From Ramlibacter sp. (GTDB taxonomy: Bacteria; Pseudomonadota; Gammaproteobacteria; Burkholderiales; Burkholderiaceae_C), in NCBI GenBank assembly GCA_021323335.1, contig JAJTCN010000015.1, forward strand, positions 1-51,913: a stretch of DNA of 51,913 bases. Direction: 5' to 3'. The notes under the pieces were generated by a model. It worked only from the letters and a program-made list of their open reading frames with translations, did not search any database and was not told where the DNA came from. Made by a program: the position numbers and the translations under genes. Positions within the stretch are counted from its first letter, which is position 1; every line of letters starts with the position of its first letter. This document shows, one piece after another, positions 26,094-34,656 of this stretch.

Positions 26094-26366
26094 TCAGGTC
26101 GTGGGCGGGACGTATCCCGCCGCAGCGTCCGCGCCGCTGCCGAAGAAATGGTTTTCCATCTGGCGCTTCAGGTACTCGCGGGCGCGCTGGTCCGCCAGGT
26201 TCAGCCGGTTCTCGTTGACCAGCATGGTCTGGTGCTTCAGCCAATCGGCCCAGGCCTGCTTGCTCACGCTTTCATAGATCCGCTTGCCCAGCTCGCCGGG
26301 GTACGGGGGGAAATCCAGGCCCTCGGCTTCGCGGCCGAGCTTGATGCATTGAACGGTGCGTGCCAT
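26094..26366 (-). CDS. yggX: Probable Fe(2+)-trafficking protein
   Basis: 90 residues, the full family length. It carries R-T-V-Q-C-I-K-L with the conserved Cys7, then [10 protein letters not shown]-x-x-x-V-S-K-Q-A-W-x-x-W, and [10 protein letters not shown]. YggX is a small cytosolic protein that protects Fe-S clusters from oxidation and aids iron trafficking. The ribosome site AAGGAGG (26373-26379 on the complement) is strong. It is the first gene of a two-gene unit with mnmC. The 92-base spacer upstream holds no promoter I would defend. Confidence 0.95.
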   Translation of the reverse strand: MARTVQCIKLGREAEGLDFPPYPGELGKRIYESVSKQAWADWLKHQTMLVNENRLNLADQRAREYLKRQMENHFFGSGADAAAGYVPPTT

Positions 26367-26458
26367 CGACGCCTCCTTTGGAATGGGGGATTGGCCGCGA
26401 CTGTATCAAGATTCCCCCGGCGCTCTCCCGGACCACGCGGGCACGCACCCGACCGCGC

Positions 26459-27109
26459 CTAGGCGCGCAATGCGGCCTGGCCTTCGTTGGCCGCAACGCC
26501 GGCCTGCGCGCGGATCTCGACGTCCGCCGCGGCCAGCGCCTGGTCCTTGGCGGCCGGGCCCATCGCCACGCCTTCGGCGCGAACGAAGCGCACGTCGGTG
26601 ATGCCGAAGAAACCGAACACGGTCGCCAGGTAGCTTTCCTGGTGGTCCAGGAAGGCCAGCGCCGGATTGCCCGCGTACGCGCCGCCGCGGCTGGACGCAA
26701 CGATCACGGTCTTGCCACCGGCCAGGCCCTGCGGGCCCTTCTCGGTGTACGTGAAGGTGCGGCCCGCCTGCGCGACGCGGTCGATCCACGCCTTCAGCTG
26801 GCTCGGGATCGAGAAGTTGTACATGGGCGCGCCGACCACCACCACGTCGGCGGCCAGGAACTGGCTCACCAGGCGTTCGGAGATCGCGTTCTCGCGCTTC
26901 TGCGCATCCGTCAGCGAGTCGGCGTCCAGGCCCAGCCGGAAGCCGAGCGAGTCCGCGTTCAGGTGCGATGGCGCGTCGGCGGCCAGGTCGAGATACTCGA
27001 CCGTGGTGCCGGGATGGCTGGCTTGCCACTGGGCGACGGTGCGGCGGGTCAGCTCGCGGGAAACGGAGTTGGCGCCGAGGGCGCTGGAATCGATGTGCAG
27101 CAGTTTCAT
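26459..27109 (-). CDS. azoR: FMN-dependent NADH:quinone oxidoreductase / azoreductase
   Basis: 216 residues of the flavodoxin-like AzoR family. It starts [19 protein letters not shown], and the FMN-binding [10 protein letters not shown] motif is near residue 95, followed by L-K-A-W-I-D-R-V and S-S-R-G-G. Such enzymes perform two-electron reduction of quinones and azo compounds with NADH in the cytoplasm. The ATG is at 27107-27109. It is divergent from a LysR-type gene with an 81-base shared control region, so that regulator very likely controls it. The stop is TAG at 26459-26461. Confidence 0.93.
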   Translation of the reverse strand: MKLLHIDSSALGANSVSRELTRRTVAQWQASHPGTTVEYLDLAADAPSHLNADSLGFRLGLDADSLTDAQKRENAISERLVSQFLAADVVVVGAPMYNFSIPSQLKAWIDRVAQAGRTFTYTEKGPQGLAGGKTVIVASSRGGAYAGNPALAFLDHQESYLATVFGFFGITDVRFVRAEGVAMGPAAKDQALAAADVEIRAQAGVAANEGQAALRA

Positions 27110-27112
27110 GGG

Positions 27113-27184
27113 ATCAAGTGTGCGGGCAAGTCGATCCCTTGATAAGTCCCTGATTTCGGGTTTAATCGTCCCATCCATGGGACG
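27113..27184. promoter_or_regulatory. azoR/lysR divergent control region
   Basis: ATCAAG (27113-27118) and CTTGAT (27138-27143) form a spaced inverted repeat. CGTCCCAT (27167-27174) and ATGGGACG (27177-27184) form a perfect 8-bp palindrome 6 bases before the LysR start. A promoter toward lysR fits TTGATA (27139-27144), 16 bases, TTTAAT (27161-27166). The arrangement matches a LysR recognition site plus an autoregulatory site. Confidence 0.5.
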
Positions 27185-27190
27185 ACAAAC

Positions 27191-28108
27191 ATGCAGGACC
27201 TGAACGACTTGCTCTACTTTGCCGAGGTGGTGGACCGGGGCGGCTTCGCCGCCGCCGGGCGCTCGCTGAACCTGCCCAAGTCGAAGCTCTCGCGCCGCGT
27301 CGCCGAGCTGGAGGAGCGGCTGGGCGTGCGCCTGCTCCATCGCACCACGCGCAAGCTGTCGCTGACCGCGGCGGGGGAGATCTACCACCGGCACTGCATC
27401 GCGATGCGGGAACAGGCGGAGGCCGCCGACGAGGCGGTGGCGCGCGTGCAGACCGAGCCGCGCGGCACCGTGCGCATCTCCTGCCCCGTCACGCTGGCCC
27501 AGACCTCGATCGGGCCGCTGCTGCCGCGCTTCCTGGCCGAACACCCGCAGGTGCGCATCGACATGCAGGTGACCAACCGGGTGGTGGACCTGGTGCAGGA
27601 GGGCGTGGACGTCGCGATCCGGGTCCGCGGCTCGCTCGACGACAGCGGCACGCTCGTGATCAAGAACCTGGGCGACACCGCGGCCATCCTGGTGGCGAGC
27701 CCGCAGCTGCTGCAACGCTTCGGCGCGCCCGAAGGCGTGGAGGACCTGCATCGCCTGCCGACGGTGGCGATGTCGGCCGCCGAGGGCCGCGCGAGCTGGC
27801 ACCTGGCGGGGCCGCGCGGCGCCACCTTCGAGCTGCAGCATGGTCCGGTCTACACCGCCGACGACCTGCTGACGCTGAAATTCGCCGTGGTGCAGGGCAC
27901 CGGCATGTGCGTGCTGCCCGACTACCTTTGCAGCGACGAGCTGCGCCGCGGCGAGCTGGTGCCGGTGCTGGCCGGCTGGGCGCCGGCGAAGATGAAGGTG
28001 CTGGCCGTCTTCCCGTCGCGGCGCGGCATGGTGCCCGCCGTGCGGCGGCTGCTCGACTTCCTCGGCGACCACATGGTCGGCGAGCGCATCGCGCCCGGCG
28101 TCCTATAG
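27191..28108 (+). CDS. LysR-family transcriptional regulator
   Basis: 305 residues. The N-terminal winged HTH is standard (residues 1-60: [20 protein letters not shown], then [23 protein letters not shown]). The effector-binding domain starts near residue 90 (G-T-V-R-I-S-C-P-V) in the CrgA/DmlR-like subgroup. Divergent orientation to azoR makes that gene the first candidate target; the inducer is probably a quinone or electrophile, by analogy with other LysR-azoR pairs. Its stop overlaps that of glgA in the palindrome CTATAG (28103-28108). Confidence 0.92.
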   Translation: MQDLNDLLYFAEVVDRGGFAAAGRSLNLPKSKLSRRVAELEERLGVRLLHRTTRKLSLTAAGEIYHRHCIAMREQAEAADEAVARVQTEPRGTVRISCPVTLAQTSIGPLLPRFLAEHPQVRIDMQVTNRVVDLVQEGVDVAIRVRGSLDDSGTLVIKNLGDTAAILVASPQLLQRFGAPEGVEDLHRLPTVAMSAAEGRASWHLAGPRGATFELQHGPVYTADDLLTLKFAVVQGTGMCVLPDYLCSDELRRGELVPVLAGWAPAKMKVLAVFPSRRGMVPAVRRLLDFLGDHMVGERIAPGVL

Positions 28109-29584
28109 CCCTCCCGCGGTCCCGCGGCCGGCCTCGACCGCGGCGCGCCGGTACACCTCGAGGTATTGCCTGGCGCTGTCTTCCCAGCCGAAGTGCCGCG
28201 CCATCGCGTTGGCCTGGATGCGCTGCCATTGCCGCGGCTCGCGCCATGCGCGCTGCGCGCGGGCCAGTGCGTCGGCCAGCCCTTCGCTGTCGGCGCCGGT
28301 CATCACGAAGCCGGTGCCGCGCGCCGGGTCGGCGCTGGCGTCCGTGACGGAGTCGAGCAGGCCGCCGACCGGCGCCACGATGGGCGGCGTGCCGTAGGCC
28401 TGGCTGTACATCTGGTTCAGGCCGCAGGGCTCGAAGCGCGAGGGCATGAGGAAGGCGTCGGCGCCGGCCTCGATCAGGTGCGCCAGGCCTTCGTCGAAGC
28501 CGACCGTCACCGCGACCTGCTTCGGATATTGTTCCGCGGCGTCGCGCAACGCCTGCTGCAAGGCCGGCTCGCCTTGTCCCAGCACCACGAGCTGGGCCCC
28601 GGAGGCGACCAGCCGCGGCAGGTTCTCCAGCACCAGGTCGATGCCCTTTTGCGGCGTGATGCGGCTGACCACGGCGAACAGCATCGCACCGGCCTCGGCC
28701 TTCAGGCCCACCCGCGCCTGCAGCGCCGCCTTGCACGCCGCCTTGCCCTGGAGGTCGTCGCGGCTGAAGCGGTGCGGCAGCAACGCGTCGCGCGCCGGGT
28801 CCCACACTTTCGGATCGATGCCGTTGAGGATGCCGCGCAGCCGCGCCGAGCGCGCGCGCAGGATGCCGTCGAAGCCGATGCCGTGTTCCTGCGTCTGGAT
28901 CTCGCGCGCATAGGTCGGGCTGACCGTCGTGATGGCGTCGGCGAACTGGATGCCGGCCTTCAGCATCGAGAGCTGGCCCCAGAACTCCACGCCGTCGATG
29001 CCGCGCCAGTGCCCCGGCACGCCCAGCGGATCGGCCGTCCACATGTCGAACGTGCCCTGGAACGCCAGGTTGTGGATCGTCATCACGCTGGCGGCGGTGG
29101 TTTCCCGCGGTGACGCCAGCCGCGACTGCGCCAGGTAGAGCGGCGCCAGGCCGCAGGGCCAGTCATTCGCGTGCACGACGTCGGCCACCCAGCCGCGCAG
29201 GGGCGACTGCGCGGTGCCCAGTTGCGCGGCGATGCGGGCCAGCAGGCCGAAGCGGATCGCGTTGTCGTGATGGTCGCGCCCGCTCGCGTCGACGTAAGGG
29301 CCCCCGGGCCGCTGGTAGAGGCTGGGACACGTGAGCAGCAGCATCGTCACCCCGCTGTCCACCTTGACGGGGACGAGGTGGGCGGCCGGCCACGGGCCCC
29401 AGGGCGGCAGGTCGACGCCGGCGCCAATCTCGCCTTCCACCTTCACGCCCTGGTAGGCGGGCATGAGGACATGGACGTCGTGGCCCAGCGCGGCCAGCGT
29501 GGCGGGCAGCGCGGCGCTGACGTCGCCCAGCCCGCCGGTCTTGACGTAGGGCGCGCATTCGGGAGTGACGAAGAGGATGTTCAT
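28103..29584 (-). CDS. glgA: Glycogen synthase (ADP-glucose)
   Basis: 493 residues, GT5 family. The ADP-glucose-binding K-T-G-G-L-G-D-V is near residue 15. The C-terminal half has S-R-I-T-P-Q-K-G and the catalytic E-P-C-G-L-N-Q-M-Y region. It extends alpha-1,4-glucan from ADP-glucose in the cytoplasm. It is the last gene of the glycogen/trehalose operon; its ATG overlaps the malQ/treY stop by 4 bases (ATGA at 29581-29584). Its stop overlaps that of the convergent LysR gene by 6 bases, with no terminator between them. Confidence 0.95.
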   Translation of the reverse strand: MNILFVTPECAPYVKTGGLGDVSAALPATLAALGHDVHVLMPAYQGVKVEGEIGAGVDLPPWGPWPAAHLVPVKVDSGVTMLLLTCPSLYQRPGGPYVDASGRDHHDNAIRFGLLARIAAQLGTAQSPLRGWVADVVHANDWPCGLAPLYLAQSRLASPRETTAASVMTIHNLAFQGTFDMWTADPLGVPGHWRGIDGVEFWGQLSMLKAGIQFADAITTVSPTYAREIQTQEHGIGFDGILRARSARLRGILNGIDPKVWDPARDALLPHRFSRDDLQGKAACKAALQARVGLKAEAGAMLFAVVSRITPQKGIDLVLENLPRLVASGAQLVVLGQGEPALQQALRDAAEQYPKQVAVTVGFDEGLAHLIEAGADAFLMPSRFEPCGLNQMYSQAYGTPPIVAPVGGLLDSVTDASADPARGTGFVMTGADSEGLADALARAQRAWREPRQWQRIQANAMARHFGWEDSARQYLEVYRRAAVEAGRGTAGGL

Positions 29585-32500
29585 GTTCCAGGGTCGGCGT
29601 CGGCCACCAGCACGGCGAAGGGCAGCCCGCCGGCCCCCGCGAACACGGCGGCCATGTCGAGGGAAGGCTCCTCACCCGCGGGCAGCGTGATGGTGTCCCC
29701 GGTGAGCCAGTTGCGCCAGCGGCGGAAGCGACGCAGCCCGGCGGCTTCCTGCGAGCCGCGCACGCGCGTGCCTTGCCACAGCTCAGGCGACCAGGCGGCA
29801 TCGTCGCCCTCGCAGAGCGTGTACGTCAGCCGGGCCACCACCACCAGCACCGCTTCGCGCTCGTGGATGCGGGCGAAGGCCAGCGCGTGTTCGGCCGCCG
29901 TGCCCTCCACGCCCAGGGCGACGTAGCCGCCCTGGCGGAACAGGGCGCTGCGCTCGCGCCGCAACCGCAGCAGGCGCCAGGTGACCAGCTGCTTGATGCG
30001 GCCGTCCGCCGCCTTCGCATGCAGCTCGCGCCACGCCTCGGGTTGCGGCCAGCCGCCTTCGTACAGCGCGGCGACGCGCTGCAGGTCCTGCGCCAGGCGC
30101 GGGTAATCCACGGGTCGCCGGTTGTCCGGATCGACCAGGCTGAAGTTCCATTGCTCGCAGCCCTGGTACACGTCGGGCACGCCCGGCACCGTGAACTTCA
30201 GCGCCAGCTGCGCCAGGCTGTTGCGAAAGCCGAAGGGTGCGATGGCGGCGGTGAAGCGGCGCAGTTCGTCCGCGAAGGGGCTCGGGTGGCCGGCGCGCAG
30301 CACGCCGTCGACGTAGCGCTCGACGGCATCCTCGTAGTCGGGCGAGGGACAGACCCAGCTCGTTTCCAGCTTGGCTTCGCGGATCGCCTTGCGCATGTAG
30401 GCCTGCACGCGATTGCGCAGGTCTTCGCGCGCGGCGGCGTCCGGCGGCTCCGCCGGCCACAGGCCTGCCAGGGTCTGGAACAGCAGCCAGATGTCGTTGT
30501 TGCCGGGCAGGGTGCCCTTGGGGGTGCGCGTCAGGTACAGCTGGGCCCACCCGGACAGCCGCAGCACGCAGTCTTCCCACTGCGCGGGCAGTTCCGACAG
30601 CACGGCGATGCGGGCCCGCAGGTCCTCGCCCCGCTTGCTGTCGTGCGTGGAGGTGCCCAGCATGCAGTGCGGGCGGTGGCGCTGGCGCGTGAAGTTGGCG
30701 AAGTGGAAGGCGGACACCGAGACGCCGAAGCTGCGCGGGTCCGATCCCACCTCGTTGAGCGACAGCAGCGGCACGTAGCGGTAGAACGCCGTGTCCTCCA
30801 TCGCCTTGGCGGTGACCGGCGCGGTGAACTGCTGCCAGCGCGCCAGGAAGCGCGAGCGCGCCTCCTGCGGCAGCTGCGCCCCTTCGCCTTCGCCCAGCAG
30901 CACCTCGCGCAGGTGTTCCAGCACCGTGCTTTCCGACTTGCCCAGCCGCCGTTCGGCCAGGGCGATGGCCCAGTCCAGGTGGCGCCGGTCCATCGCGCTG
31001 GCCGGTTCATCCGCGCGCAGGTAGGTGCGGTAGACGGGGAAGGCCGCCGCCACTTCGGCCAGGGCCGCGCGCAGCCGGTTGCGCGTGAAGTCGCAGCGGC
31101 GCCGGTTGCGCCGCGTCAGCCGGTGCAATGCATGGGCCAGCCAGTTCAGCTCCGAGTAGAGCGAGGTCCCGATGATCAGCTTCTTGCACTCGTACAGCAG
31201 CGCGTCGAAGTCCGTCGGCGCGTCGGTGAAGGCGTGGTACGCCGCCAGCATGGCGTTCTCGTTGCGGCTTTCCACGAACAGGCCGCCCACCAGGCTGCCG
31301 AAGCGGTAGCCCGTGTCGCCATGCACCGGCCACTGCTCCGGCAGCGGCTCGTGCTCGGCCTGGATCTTTTCCACCAGCAGGTACAGCGAGCGCGGCGCGT
31401 GGCCGCCCACCTCGGCCTGCGCCGCGTAGTGCGCCTGCAATTGCTCGAAGTAGGCCTGCGGGTCGCTCAGGCCGTCCGGATGGTCGATGCGCAGCCCGGT
31501 GAGCAGGCCGTCCTGCAGCCAGTGCAGCACCTTGCGGTGCGTCGCCTCGAACACCTCCGGCCGTTCCATGCGCAGCGCGGCCAGCGTGTTGACGTCGAAG
31601 AAGCGGCGGTAGTTGACGTCGTCGCTGGCCACCCGCCAGTCGGCCAGGCGGTAGGCCTGCGAGGCGATCAGCTGCTCGAGCGCGTCGAAGGTGTCGGGCT
31701 CGCCGGGCTGGCCGTTGAAGCGCTGGACGCAGGCGTCGATCCAGCGCGCCAGCCATTCGTTGCCGGCCGCCAGCCGCGCCAGCTGGCGCTTGAACACCGC
31801 GGCATCGCGCACGCGGTTGCGCCGGGCCTCGGGCTCGGCGTCGTTGCGCGAGGGCAGGCGGCCCAACGAATCCAGCAGCGCGGCCACCACGGCATGGTTG
31901 TCGCCTTCGTTGTCGTCGCGCGCCGGCGGCGGCGGCAGGGCGGCGAAGATCTCGGGATAGCTGGCCGGGTCGATCGGGAAGCGGTGGTCCCAGTAGCGCA
32001 GGCCGAACTCGCCCGCCGCGGCGTCGAAGTGCAGCTGGATCTCGCCGGCTTCCAGCACCTTGCCGAAATGGTCGCCCAGCACCGGCAGCAGCAGCCGCCC
32101 GGCCATCTCGGGCTGGGCCGGCTGCCATTCGATGTCGAAGGTCTCGGCGTGGCTGGAGGCCCGCCCGTGCTCCAGCACGTCGAGCCACCAGGCGTTGTCC
32201 GCCTCCAGCACGCCCATGTGGTTGGGCACGATGTCGAGGATCTGCCCCATGCCGTTGCGGCGCAGCGCCTGGCACAGGCGGGCGTGGGCGCGCTCGTCGC
32301 CGACTTCGGCATTCAGTTCGCCGTGGTCCACGATGTCGTAGCCGTGCGTGCTGCCCGGCCGCGCGCGCAGGTAGGGCGAGCTGTACAGGTGGCTGATGCC
32401 CAGCGCATGCAGGTAGGGGATGGCCTGGGTGACCTGCTCGAAGGTGCAGCCCTTGTGGAACTGCACCCGGTAGGTTCCGCAAGGCACGTTGGCGGTCTCC

Positions 32501-34656
32501 AGGGCCGGCAGCTCCATCAGCCCGGTGTCGCGCGCCTTCGGGCCATGCCGCTCGGCGCGCAGCACCGCGGTCAGCGAGGCCCAGCGCGCATCGCTGGCCA
32601 GCCCTTCGATGGTGATGGGGAGCTTGCGCCGCCAGTTGGGGAAGCGGTCTTCGGTGGTGCCGGGCACGTTGACCTGCAGCATCTGCCCGCTGACGTCTTC
32701 CAGCTGCACGCCGACCAGCCAGCTTGGCGTGCGCGCGAGGTAGGCATACACGGCGTCCACCAGGGCCGGCGTGGCGTCGGGCAGCGAGGTGGGCTGCACG
32801 CTGGCGCCCTGGGGCAGCAGTCCTTCGTGCTGCAGCGCCAGCAGCAGGCGCGCGCGGTCCTGCGCGCGGTTGATCACCTGCTGCGAATGCGAGGCTTCGT
32901 CCGGGTACAGCGACAGCCTGGCCGAGAGCTCGATGTCCTCGCCGAGCCAGAAGCCGCGCAGGGTGGGCAGGTCGTGCGTGCTGACCACGGCCAGCGCCTT
33001 GGCCTGCCACTGCGCCGGCCGGCGGAAGCCGCCTTCCTCGTCGCGTTCGAACAGCAGCGGGCGATAGGACAGCAGGTTGCCCTCGCGCATGTGCTCGCGC
33101 ATGGCGGGCGCCACGTTGCCGAGGTCCTCGCCGATCACCATGCATTCGTGGCGCAGGCTCTCCAGCGCCAGCACGCCCATCAGGTCGTCCAGCGGGTAGT
33201 CGACGTAGGTGCCGCCTTCCGGGCCGGTCCAGAACAGGCGCATCAGCGCCATCACGTGGTCCAGGCGGAGCGCGCCGCTGTGCCGCATGTTGGCGCGCAG
33301 CGTTTCGATGAAGGGCTGCAGGCGGGCCTGCTTCAGCCGCTGCGGGCTCCATGGCGGCAGGCCCCAGTCCTGCCCGGTCGGGGCCAGGGGGTCGGGCGGC
33401 GCGCCGGCGTGGATGCCCAGCGCGTACATCTCGTGTTCCACCCAGGTCTCGGCGCCGCCGCCGTTGACGCCGACGGCCAGGTCGCAATACAGCCCGATGC
33501 CCATGCCGCGGCTGCGGGCGTAGCGCTGGCAGGACTCCAGCTGCACTTCGGCCAGCCACTGCAGCCAGAAGCGGAACTGGACGTCGGAGGCATGCTGCTG
33601 GCCGAAGGCCCGCACGGCCTCGCCATCCGGGTCCCGGTACTCCTGCGGCCAGGCAGGCCAGCCCCACACGGCGTGGTCCGCCGCGTGGAGGTGCTCCTGC
33701 AGGGCTTCGAACAGCGCATGCCGCCCGATCGTCTGCGCGCGCTCCCGCATGTAGGCCATGAAGTGCGCGCCGCGCGAGCGGTCCCGGTCCAGTTCGTGCT
33801 GCTCGAAGTGGCGCCACAGGATGCGCAGCACCTCGGTCTTGGCCGCCGCCACGCCCTCGTAGTCCACCATCTCGGTGTCGCGCAGCGCCCGCAGCTTGTC
33901 CTGGAAGGCGTCGGACTGCACTTTCTGCACCGCCTCGTCGCAGCCGCTCAGGTCCACCAGCCCCTGCACGTCCAGGTAGAGGGGGTTCAGGGCCTTGCGG
34001 CTCGAAGGCGAATAGGGGCTGGCGGACGCCGGGTTGTGCGGGAAGAGGGCGTGCAGCGGGCTCAGCCCGATGAAGGAGGCGCCCTGGTGCGCGGCCGCGT
34101 CGCACAGGCGGCGCAGGTCGCCGAAGTCGCCGATGCCCCAGTTGCGCGAGGATCGCAGCGCATACAGCTGGATGGTGCAGCCCCACCAGCGCTCGCCGTC
34201 CCGCAGGCCCGGCGCCACGAAGCAGGTGCGCGGGGCCTGCACGACGCGGCAGTACTCGTGCGGCGGGGCGCCATCGAGGGTGAGGCGGTAGTAGCCGGGT
34301 GCCAGATCGGCGGGCAGCTCGATCACCGCCTGCTGGTAGCTGCGCTGCAACTCCCCGCTGGCCACGCTGCCCGGCCCGTCCTCGGGCACCAGCTTCCAGG
34401 TGGCAGTCGCGCTTTCGTGGCTGGTCCAGCGCACCGAGCGGTCGGTGCCGGTGCGGGCGACATGCACCGGCGGCAGGCCCAGGTGCTGTGCGGGTGCATC
34501 CCTGCCGTCGCCGGCCATCGCCGCGACCGCGCGCTCCAGCACGGCGGCGGGGACGAGTTCTTCCTTGCCCCAGAAGCCGTGGTACCGGTCCGCCACGCCG
34601 AGGCGCCGGGCCTGCTCCGCCAGCGCCTCGGGCGCCAGGTCAGTGACCGCATTCAC
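29581..34656 (-). CDS. Fused 4-alpha-glucanotransferase / maltooligosyl trehalose synthase
   Basis: 1691 residues carrying two complete enzymes. Residues 1 to about 715 are MalQ (GH77): R-L-D-H (nucleophile), I-G-E-D-L-G (acid/base) and S-T-H-D-L-P-T (third Asp) are intact, after a beta-sandwich N-terminal region. From about residue 720, starting C-G-T-Y-R-V-Q-F-H, it is TreY (GH13): R-I-D-H-P-D-G-L, L-L-V-E-K-I and S-T-H-D-S-K-R-G-E-D are intact. MalQ shuffles maltodextrins; TreY turns the reducing end into a trehalose unit for TreZ. The linker is almost absent. A GTG start (34654-34656) overlaps the treZ stop by 4 bases; upstream open frame belongs to treZ in a shadow frame. Confidence 0.93.
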   Translation of the reverse strand: MNAVTDLAPEALAEQARRLGVADRYHGFWGKEELVPAAVLERAVAAMAGDGRDAPAQHLGLPPVHVARTGTDRSVRWTSHESATATWKLVPEDGPGSVASGELQRSYQQAVIELPADLAPGYYRLTLDGAPPHEYCRVVQAPRTCFVAPGLRDGERWWGCTIQLYALRSSRNWGIGDFGDLRRLCDAAAHQGASFIGLSPLHALFPHNPASASPYSPSSRKALNPLYLDVQGLVDLSGCDEAVQKVQSDAFQDKLRALRDTEMVDYEGVAAAKTEVLRILWRHFEQHELDRDRSRGAHFMAYMRERAQTIGRHALFEALQEHLHAADHAVWGWPAWPQEYRDPDGEAVRAFGQQHASDVQFRFWLQWLAEVQLESCQRYARSRGMGIGLYCDLAVGVNGGGAETWVEHEMYALGIHAGAPPDPLAPTGQDWGLPPWSPQRLKQARLQPFIETLRANMRHSGALRLDHVMALMRLFWTGPEGGTYVDYPLDDLMGVLALESLRHECMVIGEDLGNVAPAMREHMREGNLLSYRPLLFERDEEGGFRRPAQWQAKALAVVSTHDLPTLRGFWLGEDIELSARLSLYPDEASHSQQVINRAQDRARLLLALQHEGLLPQGASVQPTSLPDATPALVDAVYAYLARTPSWLVGVQLEDVSGQMLQVNVPGTTEDRFPNWRRKLPITIEGLASDARWASLTAVLRAERHGPKARDTGLMELPALETANVPCGTYRVQFHKGCTFEQVTQAIPYLHALGISHLYSSPYLRARPGSTHGYDIVDHGELNAEVGDERAHARLCQALRRNGMGQILDIVPNHMGVLEADNAWWLDVLEHGRASSHAETFDIEWQPAQPEMAGRLLLPVLGDHFGKVLEAGEIQLHFDAAAGEFGLRYWDHRFPIDPASYPEIFAALPPPPARDDNEGDNHAVVAALLDSLGRLPSRNDAEPEARRNRVRDAAVFKRQLARLAAGNEWLARWIDACVQRFNGQPGEPDTFDALEQLIASQAYRLADWRVASDDVNYRRFFDVNTLAALRMERPEVFEATHRKVLHWLQDGLLTGLRIDHPDGLSDPQAYFEQLQAHYAAQAEVGGHAPRSLYLLVEKIQAEHEPLPEQWPVHGDTGYRFGSLVGGLFVESRNENAMLAAYHAFTDAPTDFDALLYECKKLIIGTSLYSELNWLAHALHRLTRRNRRRCDFTRNRLRAALAEVAAAFPVYRTYLRADEPASAMDRRHLDWAIALAERRLGKSESTVLEHLREVLLGEGEGAQLPQEARSRFLARWQQFTAPVTAKAMEDTAFYRYVPLLSLNEVGSDPRSFGVSVSAFHFANFTRQRHRPHCMLGTSTHDSKRGEDLRARIAVLSELPAQWEDCVLRLSGWAQLYLTRTPKGTLPGNNDIWLLFQTLAGLWPAEPPDAAAREDLRNRVQAYMRKAIREAKLETSWVCPSPDYEDAVERYVDGVLRAGHPSPFADELRRFTAAIAPFGFRNSLAQLALKFTVPGVPDVYQGCEQWNFSLVDPDNRRPVDYPRLAQDLQRVAALYEGGWPQPEAWRELHAKAADGRIKQLVTWRLLRLRRERSALFRQGGYVALGVEGTAAEHALAFARIHEREAVLVVVARLTYTLCEGDDAAWSPELWQGTRVRGSQEAAGLRRFRRWRNWLTGDTITLPAGEEPSLDMAAVFAGAGGLPFAVLVADADPGT

